A stretch of DNA of 64,000 nt from Luteithermobacter gelatinilyticus (GTDB taxonomy: Bacteria; Pseudomonadota; Alphaproteobacteria; Sphingomonadales; Emcibacteraceae), in contig NZ_CP040517.1 of NCBI RefSeq assembly GCF_005849285.1, forward strand, positions 254,501-318,500. Reading direction: 5' to 3'. Shown piece after piece: positions 1 through 7,892 of this stretch. The notes beneath the pieces are model-generated. The model had not been told where the DNA came from and made no database searches. It saw nothing but the letters and a program-made list of their open reading frames with translations. The translations under genes were made by a program, and so were the position numbers. The first letter of the stretch is position 1; the number at the start of each line of letters is the position of its first letter.

Positions 1-1
1 C

Positions 2-1435
2 CTCGCCGGATATATGGATGCGTCCCTGGATGAATTGCGGTTTCCCGAATTCAACGACCGTCTGGATTTTCTGCGGGAATTTTATCTGGACGGCAACATT
101 CCCTTCGATAATGGCAATGAGCTGAACATCCGGCTGGGCCGCCAGCAGGTGGTCTGGGGACGGACCGATCTGTTCCGGGTGCTGGATGTAATCAACCCGG
201 TGGATTATTCCCGTCACAATATTTATGACGAACTGGAAGACATTCGTATCCCCCAGTGGATGCTGGCGATGGAATATCGCATGGGAGCCACAGGTGGGTT
301 TGAAGACCTGAATCTGAGCCTGGTCTGGAATTTTGATAAATTCCGGCCCAGTAATCTGGGACAGGCCGGCACGCCGTATCAGATCCTGGGTGCGGGAAGT
401 TTCTTCCGCGGCATGAAAAACTGCTGGGACAACGGCTGTACCGTGGCCAATTTCGCTGGCCTGCCTGTGCCGGATACCACGGGGCTTGCGGCCACCGACT
501 TTCCGGCCGGTTCCATCGGCATCCGTCAGGTCAATCTGCCGGAATGGGAACTGGATAACACCCAGCTCGGCGTCAAGGTGGAAGGGGTACTGAGCGGGGT
601 CGGTTTCTCGCTGAATTATCTGACTTATCTGAGCCAGCTGCCGTCCCTGCATGGGGGGGCGGTGGGCCCCGAAGCGTTCAATGCCTTTACCGGGGAAGTC
701 CGGCAATGGCCCTATCTGATCGCGTTCGATATTGAATTTCCACGCATTCACCTGTTTGGCGGATCGCTGGATCTGTATATGGACAGCATCAAATCGGTCT
801 TCCGGATTGAAGCAGCCTATACCACCGGTGAAGAATTTGCCAACACCCTGCGGCCCGAGCTGTTTTCCGAATCCGATGTGCTGCGGTACGTCATCGGCTG
901 GGACCGGGACACCTTCATCCCATTCCTGAACGAGGACAAGGCCTTCCTGCTGTCAGCGCAGATTTTCGGTCAGCATATTCTGGATCATGAACTGGAAGAG
1001 ACGGCGGGGTCTCTGGCCGGTGTGCCGGGATTTGGCAAGGCAGGGATTCCGGACTGGAAAGACAACTGGATTGCCACCTTCCTGATCAAGGGCTGGTGGA
1101 ACCAGAACCGGCTCAGCCCACAGATCATCGCCGCGTATGACTTCCGGGCTCAGACCGCCGTGCTGGCGCCCTCTGTGGACTGGCTGATCGACGACAACTG
1201 GCGTCTGATTGTCGGGGCAAATTTCAAATTCGGGGCCGGTGCCAAGTCCTTTGATGATTGCCGTAGCTGTAACCCCTGGCCGCCTTTTACGGCAAGCCCG
1301 CTTCATGCGGACCCGACCCAACCGGGATCTGTGGGGCTTTCCGGGTTCGAACCTCTGGGCCGGTTCCGCGCCGGTCCCATCGGCATGGCCGAAGCAGAGG
1401 ACGAGATTCAGATCACGTTGCGGTATCGCTTCTGA
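2..1435 (+). CDS. DUF1302 family outer-membrane protein, 5' partial
   Basis: The reading frame is open to the left window edge (codons Leu-Ala-Gly-Tyr precede the first Met at base 14), so the N-terminus and any signal peptide lie outside. About 477 residues are visible. The protein is rich in aromatic residues and alternating beta-strand-like stretches and ends in LRYRF, the aromatic C-terminal signature typical of outer-membrane beta-barrels. DUF1302 proteins are known to occur beside DUF1329 proteins, as here, often near transporters in hydrophobic-substrate catabolic loci. I infer a role in envelope passage of a hydrophobic compound. The function is not established. Confidence 0.75.
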   Translation, partial: LAGYMDASLDELRFPEFNDRLDFLREFYLDGNIPFDNGNELNIRLGRQQVVWGRTDLFRVLDVINPVDYSRHNIYDELEDIRIPQWMLAMEYRMGATGGFEDLNLSLVWNFDKFRPSNLGQAGTPYQILGAGSFFRGMKNCWDNGCTVANFAGLPVPDTTGLAATDFPAGSIGIRQVNLPEWELDNTQLGVKVEGVLSGVGFSLNYLTYLSQLPSLHGGAVGPEAFNAFTGEVRQWPYLIAFDIEFPRIHLFGGSLDLYMDSIKSVFRIEAAYTTGEEFANTLRPELFSESDVLRYVIGWDRDTFIPFLNEDKAFLLSAQIFGQHILDHELEETAGSLAGVPGFGKAGIPDWKDNWIATFLIKGWWNQNRLSPQIIAAYDFRAQTAVLAPSVDWLIDDNWRLIVGANFKFGAGAKSFDDCRSCNPWPPFTASPLHADPTQPGSVGLSGFEPLGRFRAGPIGMAEAEDEIQITLRYRF

Positions 1436-1482
1436 CCGGCATTTCCCGGACATGACAATTGATTAGGTGAAAGGATGACAAC

Positions 1483-2811
1483 ATGAAACGAAAAGTCATG
1501 AAAAGAACAGCACTAACGGCCGTTGCGGCATTAAGCCTCGGACTGGGGGCCGTGAACGCTCCGGCGGCGGATATGAAGGATGTGGAAAACAGTTTCTATC
1601 CCTATAAAAACGGGGTGCCCACCTATGAGGGGCTTGAAGCCGGCATGACCATCACCCAGGCCAATGTGGAACAGTTCAAGGAAGTCCTTGATGAAGGCAT
1701 GTATGAATTCATCAAGCGCGGCTGGACCGAAATGAAGGTGGGGGAAACCTTCGCCCTGACATTGAACCAGGGGTATATTGACGCCACCGTTGCGGGTCTG
1801 AACAAGGTCAGCCTGGGCGACAGTCCCGGGCAGATCAACGGCTATGTGGCGGGCCGGCCCTTTCCCGAGGAGCCGGAGCTCAACGACCCGCGCGCGGGGG
1901 AGAAACTGGCCTGGAATTATAAATATGGCTATAACTGGGGCGACAATGCTGCAATTTATCCCTTTTACTGGAAATTTCGCGATCTCAAATCCGGGAAGAT
2001 TGAACGGACCATCAAGTTCAATTTCCATTTTCTTAATTTGAAGCACCGGGTTGTCAATGATCCGAAACCGGACCTGCCGAATAATCCGGGGGAACTGTTC
2101 CGGGCCATTTACGTGCAGGCGCTGGAGCCGTTCGATGTGCGCAATACCCAGCTTCTGATTCATCGTTATGAAGATGATCTGAAACGGGATGATGCCTGGC
2201 TGTATCTGGGCTTCCAGCGCCGGGTACGCCGCCTGTCCAGCGGCCAGACCACGGATTCCTTCTTGGGATCTGACCTGATGATTGAGGATTTCGAAGGCTA
2301 TAACGGCCGGATTTCGGACATGAAATGGACCTATAAGGGCACCAAAAATATCCTGTTGCCGTTCTACAAACATAACGAGCTGACCCTGAGCGAAGATCAT
2401 AAGGAAAGCGACGGTTATCAGTTTGTGGAATTTGGCGGTCAGGGCGGGTGTTTCCCCAACATCACCTGGCAGTTGCGCAAGGTGTATATCCTGGAATCCC
2501 AACCGGTGGATCCCAACCACCCGATCAGCAAGCGGGTGCATTATGTGGATGCGGAAACCTTTACCCTGCCGAGGACGGTAATCTATGACCGCAAGGGGGA
2601 TTTGTGGAAAACCTTTGTGATCGGTCAGGCACATCCGGATTACCACCTGCCGAAAAACAAAGGCAGCGGCGTGTCCATCGACGACAGCTTCATGATGCTG
2701 GACGTGCAGGGCGAACACTGCACCACCGGCCAGTTTAAGGGACAGGTGGACCCGGCGCTCAATCCGCGCAGCAAGTTTACCGTACAAAATCTGCGTGTGA
2801 CCGGGAAATAA
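1483..2811 (+). CDS. DUF1329 family exported protein
   Basis: 442 residues with a clear Sec signal peptide (residues about 1-28: basic start MKRKVMKR, hydrophobic core, cleavage near PAAD). The mature part is rich in Tyr, Trp and Asp, as expected of the DUF1329 family, which has an LolA/LolB-like fold. A second Met at residue 6 could also be the start; AAAGG before base 1483 favours the first. The gene lies 47 bp after the DUF1302 gene in the same direction, and the pair is probably one transcript ending at the hairpin at 2820. Periplasmic lipid or hydrophobic-substrate handling is inferred from family context only. Confidence 0.78.
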   Translation: MKRKVMKRTALTAVAALSLGLGAVNAPAADMKDVENSFYPYKNGVPTYEGLEAGMTITQANVEQFKEVLDEGMYEFIKRGWTEMKVGETFALTLNQGYIDATVAGLNKVSLGDSPGQINGYVAGRPFPEEPELNDPRAGEKLAWNYKYGYNWGDNAAIYPFYWKFRDLKSGKIERTIKFNFHFLNLKHRVVNDPKPDLPNNPGELFRAIYVQALEPFDVRNTQLLIHRYEDDLKRDDAWLYLGFQRRVRRLSSGQTTDSFLGSDLMIEDFEGYNGRISDMKWTYKGTKNILLPFYKHNELTLSEDHKESDGYQFVEFGGQGGCFPNITWQLRKVYILESQPVDPNHPISKRVHYVDAETFTLPRTVIYDRKGDLWKTFVIGQAHPDYHLPKNKGSGVSIDDSFMMLDVQGEHCTTGQFKGQVDPALNPRSKFTVQNLRVTGK

Positions 2812-2819
2812 ACCGTTTG

Positions 2820-2853
2820 GGCCGGATGGGGGTGCTCATCCGGCCGTTATTTT
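2820..2853 (+). terminator. intrinsic terminator after the DUF1329 gene
   Basis: Perfect 9-bp arms GGCCGGATG (2820-2828) and CATCCGGCC (2837-2845) with an 8-base loop, followed by GTTATTTT. It starts 8 bp after the DUF1329 stop and 25 bp before the next start codon, so it separates the envelope pair from the isomerase/GST genes. Confidence 0.75.
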
Positions 2854-2869
2854 CAACAGGAGAAGAGCC

Positions 2870-3463
2870 ATGCCCGAGCCAGCCGACGTCAAAGTCTATT
2901 TCAATTTCCGCAGTCCCTATTGTTATCTGGTGTCAAAGTCTCTTTTTGCGGTTTTTGAAGATTATCACACCCGACTGGTGTGGCGTCCCTTGGGCGGATG
3001 GTCGGGACGGTCCAGCCCCGAACGGGCCAAGGTCAAGATCCCCATTACCCGCCAGGATGTGGAACGTCATACCCGGAAGCTGGGCATTCCTTTTACACCA
3101 CCGCCGCTGGAAACAGACCCGACGCTTGCGGCCATGGTCTCGCTGGCGGCGGAGCAGGAAGGGCTGCTCAAACCCTATGTGATCGAGGTGATGCGCAAGG
3201 AATGGGCCGAAGGCCGTAACATTGGCGAAATCGAGGTATTGATGGAAGTGGGCGAGGAAATCGGTCTGGGGCGCGGCGTGATCCAGCGGGCATCCCAGAA
3301 TTCGGACTATGCCGCAATCCTTGAACGGAACTGGCAGGAGGCGCAGGCGGACCACGTTATGGGGGTGCCGTCCTTTGTGGTGGGGGATCAGGTGTTCTGG
3401 GGCAATGACCGGGTGCATTTTTTGCGCGATCATCTGCATGAGCTGAGACTGCGGCGGATATAG
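2870..3463 (+). CDS. DsbA-fold 2-hydroxychromene-2-carboxylate isomerase-like protein
   Basis: 197 residues of the kappa-class GST/DsbA-like fold. The N-terminal FRSPYCYL places a Ser where HCCA isomerases (NahD type) have their glutathione-activating serine. GVPSFVV carries the cis-proline loop, and FWGNDR near the C-terminus is the usual family ending. There is no CXXC redox pair, so a disulfide oxidoreductase role is unlikely. CAGGAGAAGAGCC gives a strong ribosome site for base 2870. A GST gene follows 9 bp downstream, suggesting shared use of glutathione. The characterised relatives isomerise a naphthalene-pathway intermediate. No naphthalene dioxygenase is seen here, so the real substrate is open. 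Confidence 0.8.
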   Translation: MPEPADVKVYFNFRSPYCYLVSKSLFAVFEDYHTRLVWRPLGGWSGRSSPERAKVKIPITRQDVERHTRKLGIPFTPPPLETDPTLAAMVSLAAEQEGLLKPYVIEVMRKEWAEGRNIGEIEVLMEVGEEIGLGRGVIQRASQNSDYAAILERNWQEAQADHVMGVPSFVVGDQVFWGNDRVHFLRDHLHELRLRRI

Positions 3464-3472
3464 GGGGCGCCA

Positions 3473-4141
3473 ATGTTCAGGCTTTTTCACCGCCCGGATT
3501 GTCCGTTCTGCTGGAAAGTCAGAATCGCTCTTTATGAGCTGAACCTGCCTTTTCAGGAAACCTTGGTGACGTTGGGGGAAAAACATCCTGAGGTTCTGGC
3601 GCTTAATCCCAATGGCACGGTGCCCGTATTGATCACAGATGACGGGACCGTGTTATGGGAGTCCGCCGCCATACTGGAATATCTGGTGGATCATGTGCAG
3701 GACAACGGGGCGGCCCAGACCCTGCTTGTCGGGAGTGCTGCCGAAAAAGCCGAAATTCGTCAGATCCATATTTTTTCAGATAATCACTTGGGCAAGGCGG
3801 TGTTTCCGTTGATCCGCCACCGACGGGAAAATCCTGGCCGGGAGGCGGACCCGCACATCTTTGAACGGGCCCGGCTGGCTTGGCATGAAAATCTGGGTGT
3901 TCTGGAAAAAGCGCTGCGGCATCGCCCGTTTTTTGGCGGGGAGACATTTTCGTGTGCCGATTGTGCCTTGGTCCCGCGGGTGACGCTTGCGGAAGTCTAC
4001 GGATTGCCCTTTGCCAAGGAAATGCCACAGCTCAAAACATGGTATGCGCGTGTCGGCTCACGTCCGTCGGTGCAGGCGGCGCGACCGGCCCGTTTTCCGG
4101 GGATTGACGATTTCATAAAACCTGTTTCCGGGAAAATTTGA
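3473..4141 (+). CDS. glutathione S-transferase family protein
   Basis: 222 residues. The N-terminal thioredoxin-fold domain (about 1-80) begins FHRPDCPFCWKVRIAL with a CPFC motif, followed by the cis-proline segment GTVPVLI and the glutathione-gamma-glutamyl contact ESAAI. An all-helical C-terminal domain follows. The CPFC motif suggests thiol-dependent chemistry (beta/omega/tau-like) rather than the Ser/Tyr class. It is translated just after the HCCA-isomerase-like gene. The stop codon is immediately followed by the activator-type palindrome of the phenol promoter, so the phenol operon's regulatory DNA begins here. Substrate unknown. Confidence 0.8.
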   Translation: MFRLFHRPDCPFCWKVRIALYELNLPFQETLVTLGEKHPEVLALNPNGTVPVLITDDGTVLWESAAILEYLVDHVQDNGAAQTLLVGSAAEKAEIRQIHIFSDNHLGKAVFPLIRHRRENPGREADPHIFERARLAWHENLGVLEKALRHRPFFGGETFSCADCALVPRVTLAEVYGLPFAKEMPQLKTWYARVGSRPSVQAARPARFPGIDDFIKPVSGKI

Positions 4142-4156
4142 TGATTTGATCAATCA
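4142..4156 (+). promoter_or_regulatory. candidate upstream activator site for a DmpR/XylR-type regulator
   Basis: TGATTTGATCAATCA is a near-palindrome centred on TTGATCAA (4146-4153), the half-site sequence known from upstream activating sequences of DmpR/MopR-type sigma-54 activators. It begins one base after the GST stop and lies about 95 bp upstream of the -24/-12 promoter. A,T-rich DNA at 4190-4240 between the two could bend to bring them together, as IHF does in known systems. Only one such site is visible, whereas characterised promoters usually have two. Confidence 0.5.
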
Positions 4157-4247
4157 GAGCCACGAGGGTGCGGTGCTTCTCTATGGTAGGAAAAAATAAA
4201 TCAATAAAATCAATTAATTGGATTTGTTTATAGAGATTTTTCAAGAC

Positions 4248-4263
4248 TGGCACGCTCTTTGCT
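4248..4263 (+). promoter_or_regulatory. sigma-54 (-24/-12) promoter of the phenol operon
   Basis: TGGCACGCTCTTTGCT matches the sigma-54 consensus TGGCACR-N4-TTGCW at every defined position, with correct GG-to-GC spacing. It lies 41 bp before the dmpK start codon, giving an expected transcript start near 4275 and a short leader containing GGGAG. Known phenol hydroxylase operons of the dmp type are driven from such promoters by a phenol-sensing NtrC-family activator. Confidence 0.9.
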
Positions 4264-4304
4264 GAGGCAAGGAGCAGGGAAGCAAAACAAAAAACTGGGA
4301 GACC

Positions 4305-4583
4305 ATGATGGGTAGTTTGCCCTTTGAGGAGAGAGACCGCCTCATTGACTATGAGAAAACCGCCAGGATCACCGGCATCCGTAAGGGTCGCTTTATCGAA
4401 TTTGATTATACGGTGGGCGCCCCTGAGCTGACCGTTGAGCTGGTCATGCCTCTTTCTGCTTTCCGGGAGTTTTGTGACCTGAACCATGTGCATACGGTGA
4501 CAACGGAAGCCACTATTCGCAAAGACTATGAGCAACTGATCTGGCGCGAAAGCCACGGCGGAAATGTGTTCCTGTCGAGATAA
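4305..4583 (+). CDS. dmpK: phenol hydroxylase subunit P0 (assembly/activation protein DmpK)
   Basis: 92 residues matching the small DmpK/MopK-type protein that always precedes the large subunits in multicomponent phenol hydroxylase operons. It helps form the active oxygenase and is not needed in the catalytic cycle itself. The body reads TGIRKGRFIEFDY near the N-terminus, then a compact mixed alpha/beta domain. The start follows CTGGGAGACC, and a second Met directly after it is an alternative. First gene of the operon, 41 bp after the sigma-54 promoter; dmpL follows 11 bp downstream. Confidence 0.88.
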   Translation: MMGSLPFEERDRLIDYEKTARITGIRKGRFIEFDYTVGAPELTVELVMPLSAFREFCDLNHVHTVTTEATIRKDYEQLIWRESHGGNVFLSR

Positions 4584-4594
4584 GGAGACTTCAT

Positions 4595-5608
4595 GTGAGC
4601 TTAGATATTAAAACCAATGTCATTGAACCCCGCCGGCAGACCTATGCCCATGTGGCGCAGCGGCTGGGGGCGGACAAGCCGGCCAGTCGGTATCAGGAGG
4701 CTACCTGGGATGTGCAGGCGACGGCAAATTTTCATTACCGGCCCACCTGGGCGCCGGAGCGGGAACTGTATGATGTCCGCCTGACCGCCATCCAGATGGA
4801 CGACTGGTATCGGTTCAATGATCCGCGCCAGTTTTATTACGGCACCTATACTATGGCCCGGAACAAAATGATGGAAACCGAAGAGGCCAATTTCAAATTT
4901 GTTGAAAAACGCGGCCTTCTGGACCAGATGGATGATAACTGGAAGGAAAAAGTCGCATTTTTCCTGTTGCCGCTGCGCCATTATGAATGGGGCGGCAACA
5001 TGAATGGCTGCAATGCTTCCGACAAATCTTACGGTACGGCGATCAACCAGGTTCTTCTTTATGCGGGCATGGATCGTCTGGGCATCGCCCAGATCATCAG
5101 CCGGATCGGGCTGCTGTTGGACGGCAATTCCGGCGACAGTCTGACGGCCGCCAAAACCTTCTGGATGGAGGATGAACGTTGGCAGCCTTTGCGCCGGCTG
5201 GTGGAGGACAGCCTGGTGATCGACGACTGGTTTGAGCAGGCCGTGGCCCAGTTTTTCTGTATGGACGGCGTGGTTTTCCCGCTGGTCTATGATCATTTCG
5301 ATCAGGAAAATGCACGCCACGGCGGCGCGGCCTTGTCCATGCTGAATGAGTTCATGATCGACTGGTACGCCGATGAAATGAAATGGGTTGACCGGCTCTT
5401 GAAGGTCACCGCGGCGGAAAATGCGGCGAATGCCGAACTTCTGACAAGCTGGGTTCAGACGTGGGGCGAACGGGCGCTGGAAGCCGCGCGGCCTCTCGCC
5501 TTTCATGTCCTGGGCGACAGAGCGGAAACTGTCCTTGAAGACATCAAAGCGGCGCTGCACACCCGTGCGCGCAAAGTCGGCCTTGCCCCTTGGGGAGATT
5601 CACAATGA
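4595..5608 (+). CDS. dmpL: phenol hydroxylase beta subunit P1 (DmpL)
   Basis: 337 residues, the usual length for the non-catalytic oxygenase beta subunit that packs against DmpN in the (alpha-beta-gamma)2 hydroxylase. It has the ferritin-like helical fold without a full diiron ligand set. The start is GTG at 4595 with upstream AAGGAGACTTC. An ATG two bases earlier (4593) is out of frame and runs straight into TGA, so the sequence ATGTGA contains a dead start overlapping the real one. The stop overlaps the dmpM start as ATGA, indicating coupled translation. Confidence 0.92.
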   Translation: MSLDIKTNVIEPRRQTYAHVAQRLGADKPASRYQEATWDVQATANFHYRPTWAPERELYDVRLTAIQMDDWYRFNDPRQFYYGTYTMARNKMMETEEANFKFVEKRGLLDQMDDNWKEKVAFFLLPLRHYEWGGNMNGCNASDKSYGTAINQVLLYAGMDRLGIAQIISRIGLLLDGNSGDSLTAAKTFWMEDERWQPLRRLVEDSLVIDDWFEQAVAQFFCMDGVVFPLVYDHFDQENARHGGAALSMLNEFMIDWYADEMKWVDRLLKVTAAENAANAELLTSWVQTWGERALEAARPLAFHVLGDRAETVLEDIKAALHTRARKVGLAPWGDSQ

Positions 5609-5874
5609 GCAGAACTGTATCCATTACCTTGCAGAATAACGACGACGCCCGCCCGATTATCGAGGCCATTGAAGAGGATAACCCCGACGCCACGGTCAAC
5701 GTTTACCCGGCTATGGTCAAGATCGACTGTGCTGGTCGTCTGATCGTCCGCCAGTCCACGGTGGAGGAAAAACTCGGTCGGGACTGGGATGTACAGGAAC
5801 TTCATCTCAGCGTCATCAGCCTGGCGGGCAATGTGGATGAAGAGGATGAATATCTGGAATTGAGCTGGGGGTAA
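5605..5874 (+). CDS. dmpM: phenol hydroxylase effector/coupling protein P2 (DmpM)
   Basis: 89 residues from the ATG at 5605, which overlaps the dmpL stop. An in-frame TTG at 5590 would add five residues but has no support. It belongs to the MmoB/DmpM family of small cofactor-free proteins that bind the diiron hydroxylase and raise turnover. The sequence begins SRTVSITLQNND and ends acidic (DEEDEYLELSWG), typical of the family. A 63-bp gap precedes dmpN. Confidence 0.92.
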   Translation: MSRTVSITLQNNDDARPIIEAIEEDNPDATVNVYPAMVKIDCAGRLIVRQSTVEEKLGRDWDVQELHLSVISLAGNVDEEDEYLELSWG

Positions 5875-5937
5875 AGCCGTCCAGCCGCCGCCTCACCGGA
5901 AACATGCCGGAGATATAGGGAATTTACGGAGATAAAT

Positions 5938-7461
5938 ATGACACAGAAAAAGGCGAAAAAACTCGGTCTCAAACAGCGTTACGCCCTGATGACCCGCGGG
6001 CTGGACTGGGAAACCACCTATCAGCCCATGGACAAGGTCTATCCCTATGACACCTATGAGGGCATCATCATTAATGATTGGGACGCTTGGGAGGATCCGT
6101 TCCGCCTGACCATGGACGCCTACTGGAAATTTCAGTCGGAAAAAGAACGCAAACTCTATGCGGTGATTGACAGCTTTGCCCAGAATAACGGCCATCTGGG
6201 CATTACCGATGCCCGGTATGTTAATGCCATCAAGTTGTTTCTGACCGGGGTCTCTCCCCTGGAATATCAAGCGTCCCGGGGCTTTACCCATGTGGGTCGG
6301 CATTTTCGCGGTGCCGGCGCCCGGGTCGCCTGCCAGATGCAGGCGATTGATGAACTGCGCCATGTGCAGACCCAGATCCACGCCATGAGTCATTACAATA
6401 AATTTTTTGATGGCATGCACAGCGGGCCGTATATGCATGACCGGGTGTGGTATCTGTCTGTGCCCAAATCCTTCTTTGATGATGCCCGCACGGCAGGGCC
6501 GTTCGAATTCCTGACCGCCATTTCCTTCAGTTTTGAATATGTGCTGACCAATCTTTTGTTTGTGCCGTTCATGTCCGGGGCGGCCTATAACGGCGATATG
6601 GCCACGGTGACCTTCGGCTTTTCGGCCCAGTCCGATGAAGCGCGGCACATGACATTGGGGCTGGAGATCATCAAATTCATGCTGGAACAGGATGAACGCA
6701 ACATCCCCATTGTCCAGCGCTGGATCGACAAATGGTTCTGGCGCGGCACACGTTTGCTGGCGCTGGTGGGCATGATGATGGATTATATGCTGCCCAAACG
6801 CATCATGTCCTGGAAAGAAGCCTGGGAGATTTATTTTGTTGAAGCTGGCGGCGCCCTGTTTGAGGATCTGTCCCGGTACGGCATCAAACCCCCCAAATTT
6901 GCCGAACTCGCCACCCGTGAGGCGGAACATATCAGCCATCAGGCCTGGGGTATTTTTTACAACTACACCCATGCCGCCGGATTCCATACCTGGATCCCTA
7001 CGGATGAAGAACTCGACTGGCTGTCCGAAAAATATCCCAACACCTTTGACCGCTATTACCGGCCGCGATTTGAATACTGGCGGGAACAGGAAAAGGCCGG
7101 CAAGCGGTTCTACAACAATACCCTGCCGATGTTGTGTCAGGTCTGCCAGATTCCGATGGGCTTTACCGAAATGGATGACCCCGGCACCATTTCGTTCCGC
7201 AGTTCCACCTATAAGGGGGAAACCTATCACAGCTGTTCGGATGGCTGTAAGGAGATTTTCGACCATGAGCCGGAAAAATATGTGCAGGCCTGGTTGCCGG
7301 TGCATCAGATTTACCAGGGCAACTGTGGCGGCGCCGATATCGAGGATGTGTTGAAGTGGTATCACCTCAATCTGGGCGCCGACAATCTGGATTATAACGG
7401 CTCGCCGGAACAGAAGCTCTGGGAAGAATGGCAGGCCGCGCGGGTCAGAGCCGCCGGGTGA
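5938..7461 (+). CDS. dmpN: phenol hydroxylase alpha (catalytic diiron) subunit P3 (DmpN)
   Basis: 507 residues of the bacterial multicomponent monooxygenase large subunit. The expected diiron ligands are all visible: Glu109 (SPLEY), Glu139 and His142 (IDELRH), Glu200 (SFSFE), Glu234 and His237 (SDEARH). A YHS-like C-terminal domain carries cysteine motifs (LCQVCQ, HSCSDGC; about residues 395-430), as in other phenol hydroxylases. It inserts one oxygen atom from O2 into phenol or methylphenols to give catechols, in the cytoplasm, with electrons from DmpP. ACGGAGATAAAT gives the ribosome site. Confidence 0.96.
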   Translation: MTQKKAKKLGLKQRYALMTRGLDWETTYQPMDKVYPYDTYEGIIINDWDAWEDPFRLTMDAYWKFQSEKERKLYAVIDSFAQNNGHLGITDARYVNAIKLFLTGVSPLEYQASRGFTHVGRHFRGAGARVACQMQAIDELRHVQTQIHAMSHYNKFFDGMHSGPYMHDRVWYLSVPKSFFDDARTAGPFEFLTAISFSFEYVLTNLLFVPFMSGAAYNGDMATVTFGFSAQSDEARHMTLGLEIIKFMLEQDERNIPIVQRWIDKWFWRGTRLLALVGMMMDYMLPKRIMSWKEAWEIYFVEAGGALFEDLSRYGIKPPKFAELATREAEHISHQAWGIFYNYTHAAGFHTWIPTDEELDWLSEKYPNTFDRYYRPRFEYWREQEKAGKRFYNNTLPMLCQVCQIPMGFTEMDDPGTISFRSSTYKGETYHSCSDGCKEIFDHEPEKYVQAWLPVHQIYQGNCGGADIEDVLKWYHLNLGADNLDYNGSPEQKLWEEWQAARVRAAG

Positions 7462-7487
7462 ACGGAACCCGGGACGAGATTTGAACG

Positions 7488-7508
7488 CCGGGGGAAAACA
7501 TCCCCCGG
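7488..7508 (+). other. intercistronic hairpin between dmpN and dmpO
   Basis: Perfect inverted arms CCGGGGG (7488-7494) and CCCCCGG (7502-7508) around a 7-base loop AAAACAT. No U-run follows, so it is not a terminator. It lies 27 bp after the dmpN stop and may act as a 3'-end stabiliser for the dmpK-N part of the transcript. Confidence 0.5.
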
Positions 7509-7532
7509 ATAACCGGAATACAGGAGAGGCTG

Positions 7533-7892
7533 ATGTCTGTGAAAGCCATTGGGACATACGAATTCGAAACACTGGATGGCCAGGAAAAATTCCACGGCAA
7601 TCAACTGGTTTATATCAACTGGGAACGTCATCTGATGTTTTGTTCCCCCGTCTGTCTGCCCTTGCCGCCGGAACTGCCCTTCGGCGCGCTGGTGGATGAG
7701 GTTCTGCCCGGCATATATAGCCAGCATCCGGATTTTGAAAAGATTGACTGGGCAGCGGTGAGCTGGCAGCACAACAATGATCCCTTTACCCCCGATCCGC
7801 AAAAATCGCTGGCAGAAAACGGCATTACCCATAAGGACGTGTTGCGTTTCACGACGCCGGGCCTTGACGGTATAAAAGGGAGCGGTTCCTGA
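7533..7892 (+). CDS. dmpO: phenol hydroxylase gamma subunit P4 (DmpO)
   Basis: 119 residues, the third subunit of the oxygenase component. The N-terminal part (SVKAIGTYEFETLDGQEKFHGN) and the FCSPVCLPLPPELPFGALVDEVLPGIYSQHPDF-type region, split here around a conserved Pro-rich turn, match DmpO/PhlE-type proteins. CAGGAGAGGCTG precedes the ATG. The stop overlaps the ATG of dmpP (TGATG), so the two are translationally coupled. Confidence 0.92.
   Translation: MSVKAIGTYEFETLDGQEKFHGNQLVYINWERHLMFCSPVCLPLPPELPFGALVDEVLPGIYSQHPDFEKIDWAAVSWQHNNDPFTPDPQKSLAENGITHKDVLRFTTPGLDGIKGSGS

Noticed and set aside
5893-7572. 559-codon minus-strand frame over dmpN
   Set aside because: Shadow of dmpN, which keeps all diiron ligands and the expected length.
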